From Actinernus sp. WN-2022 (taxonomy: Eukaryota; Cnidaria; Anthozoa; Actiniaria; Actinernidae), in assembly GCA_030867875.1 (NCBI GenBank), contig JAOWCC010001589.1, positions 145,983,745 through 146,047,744 on the forward strand: a DNA stretch of 64,000 nucleotides, in the 5' to 3' direction. Numbering within the stretch: position 1 is the stretch's first letter; every line of letters begins with the position of its first letter. Positions 1 through 12,059 of this stretch are shown one piece after another. The notes under the pieces are model-generated. The model worked only from the letters and a program-made list of their open reading frames with translations. It made no database searches and had not been told where the DNA came from. Both the position numbers and the translations under genes were made by a program.

Positions 1-1690
1 AACCCAATTTGTTTGCTCCTTACTCTAACTGTGCATGTCAGTGTTGCACGTGATAGTAGCTATAAACAAGAAATTTAACCAAAATTTCTCAAAAAAATAT
101 TTTTTTAGAAGTCATTTATAAACTTCATGTCTGTGTTATATCGGCTCTAAAGATCCTTTCCTGCGGCTTAAAAAGTGGGACTGGTACATGTAGATCAATC
201 AACTTATTAAGCTCTGTATGATATAGCTCAGGGGGAAAACATAAATAATTTGATAATTATATTAAAATCTCAGAATTCCTTTTAATTTAGGCTTAAATTA
301 TGATTTGAAATCAAAATAGTTTAGATACAAGCTGCGGTACATACTTTTCTTCAATTCAAGACCATTAAGATAGTATATACAATATAGTATGCCTATGTGG
401 CTGTAGAGTGTATACATTGTGATGCTGCAAGAGTTAAAAAAAAGATACCTCAAACCTTTTCCAGCACCTAATTAAATGCTTACATATACAATTGACACTT
501 ATCCTCCATTTAAATACATCTACCCACCTCTCTTAATCTCCCTTGCCTCCTGCACTTCTGTTTGTGGAGCTCATATTTATTCATCTGCATTTGTTTCTGC
601 TTCACATGCAAAGACAAGAAGTATCGCTTGATAGCCACTACATAAACATAATTAGATACAGTTATTTTGTATATGTAATTGTTGTTAAAAAACAAATACT
701 GTGTATGTTGGGGGGGGGGGGGGCTAAGTGAGGGGAAGGAGGATCTAGAAATCTGGCAGTGCAGCTGAATTCTTAACATTTCAAGTTAAAAGGAGATTTC
801 TCTTTCGTTTTATTAAAGACACACAGACATGTATGAATTGTCAGATAAATAATTGTGCATTTCACTGCCGGAAATTTACTGTATAAATCAGGATTTTCGT
901 CTTTTTTTTCATAGTTAAATGCACATATTAAAATCTCTTGAGATTTCATAACAGTAATAAGGGTGGTAATTTTATTTCTGATATCCCCATTCCATGGTCC
1001 TGTATGTGCTTTTTTTCAGCCCATGATGTTTTCAAAATACTAAAGCATCATAATTTTCAAGTACTTTACATGTATGCTGACTCTAGGTAGCCTTGTCAAA
1101 AAAATTATGTTATGGAGTCTGAGAGCTGTAAAATAGATGTTTAATATATGTAATAATCTCTAATAATTATTGCTGGTTTTGCAGGATTTTTTATCTCCAA
1201 TCCAGTGTACATGTATATAGTAATAATATAACTATATAAAAAATATAAACTCAATAGTACACATGGCAAGTATACATGTCAGAGTTCGAAATAATCTATT
1301 TTTCCTTGGTTGTCCCTAGGGCAACCATGGGTCTTAATGTCAGGATACCCCACAGAACATTTGGTTGTCCCAAAGACAAGATGGTGGATCGCAATGTATC
1401 ACGGGGCATTGCCGGCTCAAATGCACTAAACGAAGTGGAAAAGCAAGCAAAAACGGAGTAATTTAACCAAATATTTTGATGAAAAACTACCACTACAGCA
1501 TTTAATTTTAAGTATCATTTTATTATTCCTTTCCCACAGCCTAACTGCCCTTTCTGTTTCTAGTCTCTGTTCAAATACAACACAAAATACAATACAGTGC
1601 ATGGCAGATCAGATTGCCCCAGGGACAACCAGTCTCCAGGATTTGGTTGTCCGGGACAACCGGACAACTATTAATTTCGAACCCTGCATG
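1..1690. repeat. Dispersed repeat family A, copy 1
   Basis: This stretch recurs at 14572-15950 with one internal gap (the part around 870-1100 is missing there) and in part at 43940-44526. The match runs through many point differences, so it is an old dispersed repeat or part of a segmental duplication. It holds a poly-G tract near 711-723 and no convincing gene; the short open frames on both strands are not conserved in length between copies. The block near 1310-1690 contains several variants of a 'ggttgtcc...gggacaacc' motif. I cannot assign it to a known transposon class. Confidence 0.7.
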
Positions 1691-1790
1691 TTACAATTAA
1701 GGTACAAGTACGAAACATTGCAAAATTACCAGCCTAGCTATGAGCTAGACCCAGGCACTTTGACTTTTTTTTTCTCATTGGGTTCTCATT

Positions 1791-1898
1791 GGATCCTTGT
1801 GGTTTGTACCAGTTTGTGACGTCATGGATCATCATGTCCCAGAACGTGTTCTGAGAATGAATGATGATGTCACAAACCAGTACAAACCACAGGGATCC
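1791..1898. repeat. 108-bp palindrome at left edge of block B
   Basis: The arms begin and end with GGATCC and pair over about 45 bp (ggtttgtaccagtttgtgac against its complement), with a short central region around acgtgttct. The same palindrome starts block B' at 35532, directly after an (ATT)n tail there. Confidence 0.75.
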
Positions 1899-2725
1899 CA
1901 TTAACTCACAGGTACATTAACTCCATTAACCTATCGTAAATCCTTTATTAAACCCCCAGGGGGGCTTATTTTTTCCCCAAGCATATTTGGGGGAGGGAGG
2001 GGGGGGGCTTATTTAAATTGAAAAGCTAAACTTCAGTAGATTGTCAGCTTCTTCACTTATTCTAAACAAAACAGTATCTCCGAGCCAGTAAAGTTTTACA
2101 CCCATATTTCATTACCTAAGTAGAAATAATTTCTTTTCACAAAGTTGGCATGTACAATGTATGTGAATTTCCTATAGAACATGCAATGTACTGAAGTAAA
2201 ATAATACTGATGGTTTTTGTTTCCATTGTGTGGGAAGAGGAGGGAGGGGGCCTAAAAGAGAGGGGGAGGGGCATTTAATAAATTTCGTGTCCTAAAAAGG
2301 GGGGCTTATTAGAAGAGAGGGCTTAAAAGAAAGGGGGGGGGGGGGGGGGCTTAATAGAGGATTTATAGTAATCACCAAAATATTACCAAGCCAGAATGCC
2401 TGGGAAAATTTATACATGTATATCAACATGCAAGCAAACTTAACTGCATGGTTGTGAAGAGATAATTATTAAATTGCAAGAAAATTCCAATTTTACCAAT
2501 CATTTTATTGTTATCTAACCACATAATAGTGTTTAGAAGATCCCTTTATAGTTTTCACTAAAAGAATTGAGTTATATATTAGTATAATATTGTTTTTCAA
2601 TATACATGTACAGTATAAAGTTGCCAGTTGTAATTTATTACTGTTGGTTCGTGTTCATTTAACAGTTTATTTGTGTTTGCGAGAACTGATCGAATCCCTT
2701 TAGTCTGCAATTTTCATCTTCTGCA

Positions 2726-2855
2726 GTTAAACTACCTTGAATTGCAGCCCTGCTCCACTGGCATCTCTCCTCACCCCCATGTTGATGGAGGGCCTCGTTT
2801 ATGATGCGGCCAGAAATGATTTGGTTGACATCCGAGTCCACCCTAATTGTCAAAG
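2726..2855 (-). other. Exon-like frame in block B (minus)
   Basis: On the minus strand an open frame reads through DVNQIISGRIINEALHQHG and meets an AG|GTAG-type donor after a glutamine/glycine codon. The frame is kept open in block B' (36460-36590) with only a few replacements. I do not recognise the protein. It may be one exon of a host gene carried in the block, or chance. Confidence 0.25.
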
Positions 2856-3429
2856 GTACACATGATTAAGTCACTACATTTATAAATAACATGAAGGACT
2901 TAAAAAATATTAACATACATATTTTTCTTCTTATAAAAAGCTATTAAATACAGTATAATACACCTGTATAGAGTACCTTTAGCATGGCAGTTTCATAGAA
3001 ATAGCAGCTGTACATTGAGTGCTGTTTACAAATGGTCTTTATACATGTCAGATTCTGAGGTTTTAGATACATGTAGCACAAAGGGTTGGCAACAGGAAAA
3101 GCAAGGCAAAGAATGAATTAAAGCTGCAGGGTATTTTGTGAGGTCTTTGATTGACACACAGGTTATTTGACAGTAATTCACTGTAAAATGTGTGATAAGT
3201 TCTGATAATCCAGTAATATATATATATATACAGGCGAGCTCCCGATAATCAAATATTCATGAGCTCTCATCAAAAATAGTATTGTTAAAGTAGTGTTTAT
3301 ACATGTAGATACAATCTTGTTTTTTCCATCTTGCCGACAAAGGCAGTGGCCGCCCATGATTTGTCCTGCCATTTTAATTTAGCATGCTGGTGAGTCGGGT
3401 TGGCTGTGGTGGCACGACAACGACACAAA

Positions 3430-3546
3430 ATGTCCCTGAAAAGTGACTTGGATGCATATTCTATACGTCCAGTATGGGGCTCCGCTTGTGCGGGCCCCAC
3501 TATTACAAAGGCTCAGCTGACAGAAATGATCATGTACTCACTTGCT
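3430..3546 (+). other. Candidate first exon in block B
   Basis: An ATG opens a 39-codon frame (MSLKSDLDAYSIRPVWGSA...) that ends exactly at a consensus GTAAGT donor. Block B' has the same exon at 37047-37163 with the same length, the same donor and only two conservative replacements (T to A, M to I). That constraint suggests a real or recently real coding exon. I do not recognise the protein, and the downstream exon is not identified. Confidence 0.35.
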
Positions 3547-4729
3547 GTAAGTAAATTAATTCATTTGGGATTTCAGTAGTTAGATTGTTTTCCTCTGGCA
3601 TCTGTACATGTGCTAACTGCTTGGGTAAGTAGCTGCATAAACTTGCTAAATACTAGCTGATACAACATGCACAGGGCAGGGCAGGGGTATCAGAGGAAAA
3701 AAATCCAGTAACTTCCAATAAAGTAGACATGATAAAAATAAAGCCTACGATCTGGTAACTGAAATCGTTTGGGTTTTATTAGCGATAACCTATTGCAACT
3801 AGTAAAACCAATTATTTTGGGTCCTGACAGGCTACAGAAAAGCATGTTACAGAAAATCAGCGAGATGCATGGTTAGGTGTGGTTTGACAATATGTTGGAC
3901 AAGAAAAAAATAATTAAATAGCGCTTACACTTCATCAAAGTTAAAACCATCGAAGTCTTCCCTCTTTAGACGGGTATTATAAATCCTTCGTACCTCTCTC
4001 TTAAAAATCAAGAACAGGAGAGAATCAGAGATAAGAGTTATTAGGTATATATATTACTATTTAACTAAATATAACATGTTCAGTTGGGCAGCCCGTTTTA
4101 CTGTCACATTATATCCATTTCATGTTACTTAAGGAATGAAGTCATTCTGTATGTAGGTAACATTTGGCCAATACCTTTTCTAATCCACGTCACTTTTTCT
4201 TTCCTTTTTATTAAAATTAATGACAAATGGACAAACAACTGGCGCGAGGTGATCGCTGCTTCGTCATCAATCCACGTTTGAGTAGCCAATCAAAGCGCAC
4301 GAAAAGCACTATTCACTTGTGTGGTATATACTAAAGATTGGTATTATTTTAGCCTGAGTCATGACATATTTGATACGAATGACGAGTAAAATACACAGCC
4401 GTATTAGATGTTTAGCCGACTAATGTTGTTTATTATATAAATTATGCCAGAAATGCTATAATAAGGTAATTATACCATGCAAACTTGCCAACATTTCAGA
4501 ATTTTAGTGCAGAACACTATATCCAATTTGAGAAATCATACGAGACCGGCGATTTCATTTATGAAACGGAACGATGAAATCGCCGGTCACGCATCAAGTG
4601 GAGGATGCCATTCGCAGGCTATATGTGGTGCCGCCTTGGGCATATTTCGAGCGTTCTTGGCAGACTGATAATATTTATTAAAAGAGTTGACAAAAAAAAT
4701 GAAGTATATAAGCTTATACTCTTCGCGGG

Positions 4730-4966
4730 CTTCTCGTCGACGACGTCGACCTCGACCTCTGGCTCCCGCAATCCCCGGCCTTTGTTGTAAATTCGAAATT
4801 TCTTTCAGTTGATTTCGAGGCGTTGAAATGCCATGTTTCGGTCATTTAGCTCATCTCGGAGGGCCCTATTTTCTCCGGCAACAGTCCGGTTGCTTGCTAT
4901 CACCTCCTCTAGTAGAACGACATAGTTGTCAGGAAGCGCGGCAGGTTGAGCTATGTTATTAGCCAT
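4730..4966 (-). pseudogene. Frameshifted coiled-coil protein exon
   Basis: The minus frame begins at 4966 (MANNIAQPAALPDNYVVLL...) and predicts a leucine/glutamate-rich coiled coil, followed by an RGRGRR-type basic tail. A single missing T near 4815, compared with block B' (38343-38642), shifts the frame after about 50 codons. Its counterpart in B' stays open for 99 codons. Function unknown. Confidence 0.4.
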
Positions 4967-5264
4967 TTGAAACTAGTAACTTACTATAATGTACACAATT
5001 CTCGATTAAAAATCGGTTTATATAATAGTAAAGTACGAAAAAGTACTGTACAAACTTGCTAATTAACTTATGATCGCTGTAGTGTCGCTTTGAAGCCTTC
5101 TGAAAAAAAGCGGGAGAAATTTTAAACGGTAGATGTTTTTACGCCCAAAATCATCCCGGTTCAGGTTACCTAGCCAACCGCAATGCAAAACTTCGACGGA
5201 TTCACGTGAAAGATGAAATACTATCCCTTGTTTATTCCCGATGCGCTGGACTTCGAACGTGGAT

Positions 5265-5306
5265 GACGTACGTACGTCAAATGGCGGGAATCGTTTCCCG
5301 CCGAAG
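5265..5306. promoter_or_regulatory. Palindromic E2F-like site between divergent frames
   Basis: The segment contains acgtacgtacgt and a mirrored ggcggga...tcccgcc pair, a sequence like an E2F site. It lies between the minus coiled-coil frame (start 4966) and the plus exon at 5503 and is kept at about 38940-38980 in block B'. A promoter role is inferred only from position and motif. Confidence 0.25.
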
Positions 5307-5502
5307 TTCGTTTGGATGTTGTGAATGCTTTCTCTGTATTCTCCAACCCATGGCCATGTTATCGTTTTTAGCCATCACAGGAATAGGAATACGAAGGACC
5401 TTTTCTTGAGATAAAGCGGGCTGAATTTCGTGATATCAAGCTGCTGAACTCAAATTAGTTGGGTTATTAGCAGCATATTGTGCAAGAACTATATTTTTAC
5501 AG

Positions 5503-5873
5503 GGCTTGCTGACAATAGGTTTCGTGAAATGAAGCCGGCCGAGTCTCAACAGAGGGCAAGTACTTTTAGAAAAAGGCAAAGAAGCATCGATACGGTGCGT
5601 ACGAGGAGACTTAGGAGAAACAAGAAGAAAAATTTAGTGATGAAAGGACTAACGAAGAAAGAAAGACGAGCCAGACTCTCTGAAAAGCTACTTGTTAAGA
5701 GTCCACTAGTGAGATCGAAACAGCAAGATCATGAAGATATAAACGACACCCTCAAGCGAAAACTAGAGAGGTTTGAAGCCGAATATAGAAAAGAAAGAAC
5801 AAATATCTGCATTTTACTGGAGGAAATGGAAAAAAGAGCACTCAGCAACCAAGACACAGAATACAGCGAATAG
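5503..5873 (+). CDS. Basic coiled-coil protein, terminal exon candidate
   Basis: A polypyrimidine stretch ending tttttacag gives a good 3' splice site at 5502. The frame then runs to a stop at 5873, coding about 123 residues rich in Arg, Lys and Glu, with a basic nuclear-localisation-like region (RTRRLRRNKKK) and a C-terminal coiled coil. In block B' the same exon carries a nonsense change (39396-39398) and stops after about 73 residues. I do not recognise a family; bZIP-like composition is suggestive but no leucine heptad is clear. The first exon is not joined with confidence. Confidence 0.35.
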
Positions 5874-6129
5874 GTAAATATGCAGGTTAAATCGTTCCTA
5901 ATATATCTACCACGTGCATGGCCATTTCAAAATAATTTTGCATTTTGATTTTAAAGTTCAGGCTGACTGCCGTGGGATTAGCAAGTTCAGAGCAAAAAAG
6001 GTTATTTAGAAAGTTTGTTCAGACGATTCTAAATTCAAAATCAACCGGATTTAGATAGTATTCGACGTAGTTTCTAAATACATGTAGGAAGTAACATATA
6101 TACACGACATTTGTTTCTTGCCGTTCTCA

Positions 6130-6290
6130 CCAATTCCGTATTCTGTATTTTGCATTCTGTAATTATGTTGCCTCAACACCATGGCTGTATTCTGTAGTTT
6201 GCATTCTGTAATTATGTTGCCTCAACACCATGGCTGTATTCTGTAGTTTGCATTCTGTAATTCCGATCCATGGCTGTATTTTGTATTTTG
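6130..6290. repeat. 55-bp tandem repeat
   Basis: About three units containing 'gcattctgtaattatgttg' and 'ccatggctgtattctgtag' repeat head to tail with a period near 55 bp. Block B' retains only about one unit here (39785-39850), so unit number differs between the duplicates. Confidence 0.7.
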
Positions 6291-6543
6291 TATGCGAAGG
6301 AACCGAATCGATCCAACCTCGTTCCAAGGGGTCGCTGGTACTGGCTGGTGGGATAGACTATACGTTTCGCGCGCGCTGATTGGAGAATTTTGAATAGCGC
6401 CCGCAGTTTTGATTTGAAAAATAAATTACGCATTGCGCGTTCAAAATTCATTGAAAACAACTACAAATTCATCAGAACTTAGCATTTTTCCTTATGGAAT
6501 TAATTGGCATCACACTTACACCGCTAACGGTACTTCAGCGATA

Positions 6544-6601
6544 ATGAATCCAAGATGGCGGTACGTTGTGGGATTGGGGGCACTATCGAAAGTGTTTGAA
6601 G
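6544..6601 (+). other. Candidate first exon with YY1-type motif
   Basis: An ATG followed by 'ccaagatggcgg' (a YY1-like start-site motif common in housekeeping promoters) opens MNPRWRYVVGLGALSKVFEG and reaches a consensus GTGAGT donor at 6602. It resembles a short N-terminal exon of a small, possibly mitochondrial, protein. No downstream exon was found by eye, so this is tentative. The rest of 6291-7249 shows nothing else. Confidence 0.3.
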
Positions 6602-7249
6602 GTGAGTGGTGCATTACTTTAAGAAAGAAAAGCGGTGAAATGTGGGGATGATTAATAATGCATTTTCTCAAATTCTCATACAAACCTTCTAAAAACCTTC
6701 TAAAATCCTGAAATTAAAAAAACCCTAACCATTTCAACCCCAAATCATTCATAGAACGAGTCTAATATTCTTTATTCGAAGTATTTCATTTCAATGTATA
6801 AATGATCTGTCATGTGATCTGAAATGGGGAGACGTTAATTAAGTTTCTAATTCGAAAATTTTACTTTTTCTTCCGAAGAAATTAACAACACATTTACCTG
6901 GCTGTAAAATGAACCTGCATGAATGTGTAGCTTATTTATTATCATGTAAATAAGTGTGAATAGGCCCACACCGCGGCAAAACGTTTAATATGCTGGTACA
7001 TTTGTCGATTTGATGAAAAATTTACCATTCAATCCCCAAAGCTATAGCTGTCATACGTGACTTTATAGAAACCAACTCATAAAATTTCACTCCAGAAAAG
7101 TAGCCGTTTTTCAGATTCTCGCACAAACTGGATTTGTTTGTCCTCCAACATTGCGGAAATTGTCATGTGCTCTCTTAAGTGCAAGTTCGATCCCTCATTA
7201 TAAATTACCCACTATGAGCCACACCATTTTACATAAACTCAATCTTACA

Positions 7250-7665
7250 TTAGCTGAGCTCAGCTACATGTACCTCGACCTCGAGGTCTCCACCATCTTT
7301 CTTGTCGATCTCAGTTACTGGCAACTGAGGTTTTTTTATTTCTAAGGCCACATGACCACGGAGAGATTCCTCATCATCTTCCTTTCCAAAATATACTCCA
7401 TTTCTCCCACTCTGCATGACGGCAGTGAGCACTTTGCCATTATTGGAAAAGAGATCAATAACATGATTTCCAAAATGGCTAAAATGTTGCACCAACCACG
7501 TGTAGGCATCTAGAGGCAGGTTACCATTCCTGTCAGCCTGCACTTCAAAGAAGCCATCTCTTGCTTCAGTAGCACAGAACGACAGGTGCTCAATGCCAAC
7601 TTTTCTTGTCACTGACCAATGGCCAACAACATACGCAGTTGTTGAATTAGCCAAGGTTAATTGAC
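7250..7665 (-). CDS. Last exon of a methyltransferase-like host gene
   Basis: This minus exon begins after a tttcag acceptor at 7666-7667 and ends at a stop at 7250. It encodes about 138 residues including GHWSVTRKVGIEHLSFC and FGNHVIDLFSNNGKVLTAVM. The latter resembles the SAM-binding 'vlDlFsGsGttl' region of DNA N4/N6-adenine methylases of the TRM-like fold, preceded by a helix that usually lies before that motif. The usual GxG is replaced by SNNG, so catalysis is doubtful. The reading phase joins cleanly with the exon at 8267-8456. Host gene, function uncertain. Confidence 0.55.
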
Positions 7666-8266
7666 CTGAAATCAAAATCTGAAGCAATCAGCATCATACA
7701 AATGTAACTATATGACTAAACTACATGTACACAACTGTACATTATTTTACAAGGTAGGGTAGGTACAGCTAATCTATGCCACAAAGTTCACAAAAATGTG
7801 GTCTTTAATTATAAGAGGGCTTCATTAACTAAAGCCACGGCCTGAATTAGTTGTGAACTTCAGTTTTTGACCCATTTATATGAATCGTTCGCAGCTTGGC
7901 TAAGCTGTGGCTAACTTCTTCTCGAATAAATGGCCCTATTGTATCACAGCTAGCACTTGTTGGAAAACCAAGGCACTACTCACTGTTTTGTTTTGGCTTC
8001 CCTGAAGCACAATGAAAAATTATTAATAAAAGGGAACATTCACTGAAAAAACTGTTTGTTCCTTATAGTAACCTATTAAACAATCTAATCCTATGATTGT
8101 TTCCTGTAAATTGTACACTAGATGTCAGTTACGGACCAATTTTCCTGTCCATAAAACTCATTTGAATTTCCTGGCTACTGTCATCTTGGATCGTATGACT
8201 TCAGTGTTGCCCTGTAACAATAGGTCTAAGACAATACAAGAATAATTTATTAATGTATCCACACAC

Positions 8267-8456
8267 CTTGAGGGACTATGGAACCCTTTCGATGGATTAA
8301 TCCAATAGAGTACACTCCTCCAGCCTCTGTGACAGCATCAGAAACGTTTGTGAGCTGTTTTGCATCACAAAGGAAGCACACATTGAATGCAGTAAATAGA
8401 CTAAAATTGGTACTTTGCACAAAAGCAATAACCATTTTTATCTCAACCAGTTCAGC
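8267..8456 (-). CDS. Internal exon of the same host gene
   Basis: The exon is flanked by a tttttcag acceptor and a GTGTGT donor and is open throughout (AELVEIKMVIAFVQSTNFS... to VPQ). Its phase fits both the exon at 10262-10400 (codon-complete junction) and the last exon (split glycine codon). No domain is recognised on its own; it probably precedes the methylase-like core. Confidence 0.55.
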
Positions 8457-8908
8457 CTGAAAAACAAAGAACATAAATTACAGGCTGAAAGTGAGAGGGT
8501 CAAAAGCAACAACTCCTGCTCTCCTCTGGCACTACTAGCCCTGCGCTCCCGGATGAAAAATACTGAATCCAAACTGACCTGTCTTCATTATACCCGTCAT
8601 CGTAATCCATGTGGGATGAGCTATTTCAATCTGCGCATTATTCTCTTCATTTCTCAAGCCCGCTTCTTCCATGTGAGATACTTAAAACCATAAACGTGTA
8701 TGCTCTTTGAATATTTAGTCAACCGCATAATTACATTGTATTTTAGTGTTATTCTTCTCAAAAACAATACGCTTGTCCCCAAGGGAAGCCAGGGTCGTTC
8801 AATCAATGGCGCTCAGTCAAGCATTAAACAAAATGTTTTCGAAAGCAACTCAACTGCGACGTCTTTAAGTTTCGGCTGAGAAAACTAAACTTCTCAGAGA
8901 TTTGTTTG

Positions 8909-8968
8909 TTATACCATGGCATTTCGGGGTATTAGTGATTTAAATTACCCCTCATGCCATGGTATAAC
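8909..8968. repeat. Short imperfect palindrome
   Basis: The arms 'gttataccatggcat' and 'atgccatggtataac' face each other about 27 bp apart. It could be a tiny foldback element or a cruciform-forming site. Confidence 0.6.
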
Positions 8969-9057
8969 ATATAAATATATATAATATTATCTCAAGAGGT
9001 TTTGTATTGGTGTGTCACAGAGTGCTCAATACCATCATGGTAGGGCAAGTATAATAA

Positions 9058-9345
9058 ATGGATGAACGGACACAGTTAGGTTTTGACTTCGGTTTTTTTT
9101 TACATACATGGACAGGTCTGTTTCATACAGGTTTACAGAGTGAACCTGCAATCGTCAGTGTATAACCAAAAGTGATTCTACAAAGTACATTGAGACCGAT
9201 AGAGACTGATGCTGTTGCAATGTACTTTGTAGAATCACTTTTGGTTATACACTGACGAGTGCAGGTTCACTCTGTAAACCTGTATGAAACAGACCTGTAT
9301 GTAAAAAAAACCAAAGTCAAAACCTAACTGTGTCCATTCATCCAT
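9058..9345. mobile_element. Foldback (MITE-like) element
   Basis: Two arms of about 130 bp, beginning atggatgaacggacacag and ending with its complement, pair nearly perfectly around a spacer of about 25 bp. The few differences (for example tttttttt length and cggttt/ccaaag) show a young element. It has no coding capacity. It sits in the presumed intron of the methylase-like gene. Confidence 0.75.
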
Positions 9346-10140
9346 AAGCCGCACCTTTTTACCCAAAATCTTCGTTTGAAATCGGGAGTGCGGCTTATCT
9401 GCGAGAACATCTGCACAATGTTCCGTAAATTTACATAAATTAAAATTTTCAAAGAAATATTTTTTATGAACACAAAACCAAAAGAAACTAAGCAGTGGTC
9501 ATTTCTTTTGCAAGTTTGGTGGCTCTCAGTCTTAAAAGAGCCGTTTTGATGTAAGTTATATTCTTGCCGTTAGGGAACGTTCAGATATCGATTTTGCCAC
9601 GCTTAACGTCATTGTGACGTTAGGGTCAATACCCACCAACCCACCAGATACATCCTTTTAGACATGATACATGTATCAACGGACAGCTAATGAAAAAGAA
9701 AACTACTCTACGTTGTTTTGACTTCGTTCAGCAAAAACCGGCAATCTAGTGTCCAGTTTTCTCTCTTCCAACAGATGCCTGGTTACTAAGCTACGGACGA
9801 ACATGAACACATTGTTGGTTTGGTTGTCGGTTGACATGTAAAATTCGATCTAAAAAGTGACCCGAATGAACAGATCTTGGTAAACAAATACTATGGAAAG
9901 ATAGGTCATGTATTTAAGTACCCTGTATGTAGACATAAAGTTCATACTATAATTTCAGAGCTGAAATTACAGATACAACTTTGGAGTTCTCTCCAGTTTG
10001 AAGACCTTTGAATGTCCGATAAAGGTCCGATAAAGGTTACAATGTACGTTTGATATTCTTCAAATAATTTTTTTCCTAAACTCTAGCTTTGAAATTGGGG
10101 GTGCGGCTTATCTGCAAGTGCGGCTTATCCGTGAGTGAAT
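9346..10140. repeat. Remnant of a DNA transposon with 'gcggcttat' ends
   Basis: The stretch starts with taagccgcac and ends with variants of gtgcggcttatctgcaag and gcggcttatccgtgag. An inverted fragment of the right end recurs at about 40418-40500. The end motif resembles terminal sequences of pogo/Tigger-like non-autonomous elements, but no transposase remains. Confidence 0.3.
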
Positions 10141-10261
10141 ATGGTAGTGCATTTCTTCATGGCTGAGAATTAATGCCTCTTACTTTAAATTTGTAAATCT
10201 CTGCATAACATGGTTACAATTACATTGTAGATACTGTACATTAAATCACAAATGCTCGTAC

Positions 10262-10400
10262 CTGATCACCGAGTCCTTGATGCAATTCATACACTGTTAG
10301 AAATGCACCTTGGAAGTATGTTACTGATTCAGCTAGTGTCTTTTGTTGGGAGCTGCCAAAAGGATCCTTAAAGAAAAGATAACCTTTCACAGTTCCTCCA
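10262..10400 (-). CDS. Upstream exon of the same host gene
   Basis: An open minus frame reads GGTVKGYLFFKDPFGSSQQK and on to ELHQGLGDQ, ending at a GTACGA donor at 10261. The upstream border is unclear: a stop lies in this frame near 10413, while a different frame (10387-10584) is open further upstream. Either a weak acceptor near 10396 or a frameshift in an old copy explains this. Intron 8457-10261 contains foldback repeats. Confidence 0.45.
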
Positions 10401-10599
10401 TCACTGAGACACACTCATCTGAGGCATTGAGGCTCCGTCTCTTTGCTTTGGAAGACCCTCCCATTCTACTTTGAAGGCGCAGCAGAAATCCTTGAAAGTC
10501 AGAATGTTCCAAGTCACATCCCTTATGGAAACAAAACATTGCAATTTCAGCTAACATTGGACAGTTTTGAGACAGTACAGTCATGAAAGGATAAAAATC

Positions 10600-12000
10600 T
10601 CAAGTATAAAAAAGAAAGTTGTAATATTTAGGAACTTTTACTCATATTTATGTCATATATAATTATTATGTTATATTTCATACATAAAATTGGTATACAT
10701 GTACAGTATGTGTACATGCACGTACATGCTTGAGTATAACATTGGCACTTGAGGTTGGCAAAATGCTTAGATGATGACCTTGTTTGTATGTTCCGCTGCC
10801 TTATTTAAAAATCGCTTGCATGGATGTGTTTCAGACTCCAAAATGGTTTATTTCCAATTCAGTTCGGGTGAAACCCCTACAAAATACACTGTTACACGTA
10901 TTTTCTGAAAGCCTAATAAACACAGATATCAGAAAACAATGGTTTCTCATGCGTTGGTTTCTCAGTTGCTTGTAACAACAGTAACCAAAGACAAATTTAG
11001 ATCATTATACCTCTTGAATGCTTGCTTTTTATCACTTCAGATAGACCATATCATGTTTAGAGACATAATCTGGAATAGTACACTTAAAGTTTGCATTTTC
11101 AAGTATACTTTTTCAGGTCTTTGATAGGCCTTTTGCAGGACTTGATCATGTGACATTTTTAGCCTGTCAATCAAAAACAAATTGGCACTAGAACAACATG
11201 GATACCAGAAATGGAAAGGGCAAGCCAAAATTAGTAAAAAGCCCAAGTTTTAGGTTCATATCTTTAAAAGTGTTCTTCAAAGGAATGACAAATTTTTGAA
11301 AACTCTATAATTTAGCTGAATTTAACAGTTTGGCATGTGAGGCTTTTTTGCTGTTGACTGGTATAGCTTGCCAATCACTTCACAACTGCCAAAAATTGGC
11401 TTACTGCACATCCTGGATATAGTTTTGCTTCAGTATTTTGCCAAATCTTCAGTATTCAGTGATTAATTGCTTCAGTATCTCACTTCTGATCATGCATGAT
11501 CTCTGGTCAATAACTGCAATAATCAGACAAAGTTGATATATCGAGTATTTTCAGTAAAATTCGCATTCTCGGATATCAGCGGTAGCACCGCGGAAACATT
11601 TGCCTGCTCAATGAAATGATAAACACTACTGTAAAGTTCCGAAATGGTAATGTATAACGAGGGTCGTTACTTCAGGAGGCCAACCTATAATATTTATCAA
11701 CTGGGATTTTTTATACTGAATTACTGAATTTTCACTTATAAACTGAATTACCGATAAAAACAGCAGAGAGAATTATGGATACCCATATTTGTATACAACA
11801 TTTAAAAGTTGTGAAGTGACTTCAGCTTTTTCCAAACTCAGTCAGTGTCAGTTCTCTCATGCATATTTTTGTTCTCAAAATGCTTGGTGCTTCTGTCCTT
11901 CACCCCCAAAGAAGTATTCAACAGAATAAGATTTTATTTTTATTTTTGAGTATTATTATTATTATTTTAATTTATTTTTTTTATATTATTTTTTTGTGGG
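10600..12000. other. AT-rich DNA without recognised features
   Basis: I see no conserved frame, repeat shared with the rest of the window, or clear exon here. The short open frames near 10784-11246 lie on both strands and look like chance. A poly-G tract closes the stretch at about 11996-12016. Confidence 0.6.
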
Positions 12001-12059
12001 GGGGGGGGGGGGGGGAGGGTAGGGGATCCTAACTCGGGATCCTAACTCGATAAATAGCA

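Larger units (their letters stand above)
1791..6290. repeat. Duplicated block B, copy 1 (about 4.5 kb)
   Basis: The whole block is repeated collinearly at 35532-39835 with scattered substitutions and small indels. Both copies begin with the same 108-bp GGATCC-bounded palindrome and end in a tandem repeat. Inside are G-rich direct repeats (about 1960-2360) and a few exon-like frames annotated separately. It may be a segmental duplication or a large non-autonomous element; the palindromic left edge, present in both copies at different flanks, favours a mobile unit, while the exon-like frames favour copied host DNA. Confidence 0.8.

Noticed and set aside
711..723. Poly-G tracts (also 2332-2350, 11996-12016, 35730-35750) as regulatory quadruplexes
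   Set aside because: They occur in repeats and vary in length between copies; nothing but the base run supports a role.
2659..2853. Single continuous 64-codon minus gene
   Set aside because: Only the exon-like middle is kept in block B'; the outer parts pass a splice-like site and are not constrained.
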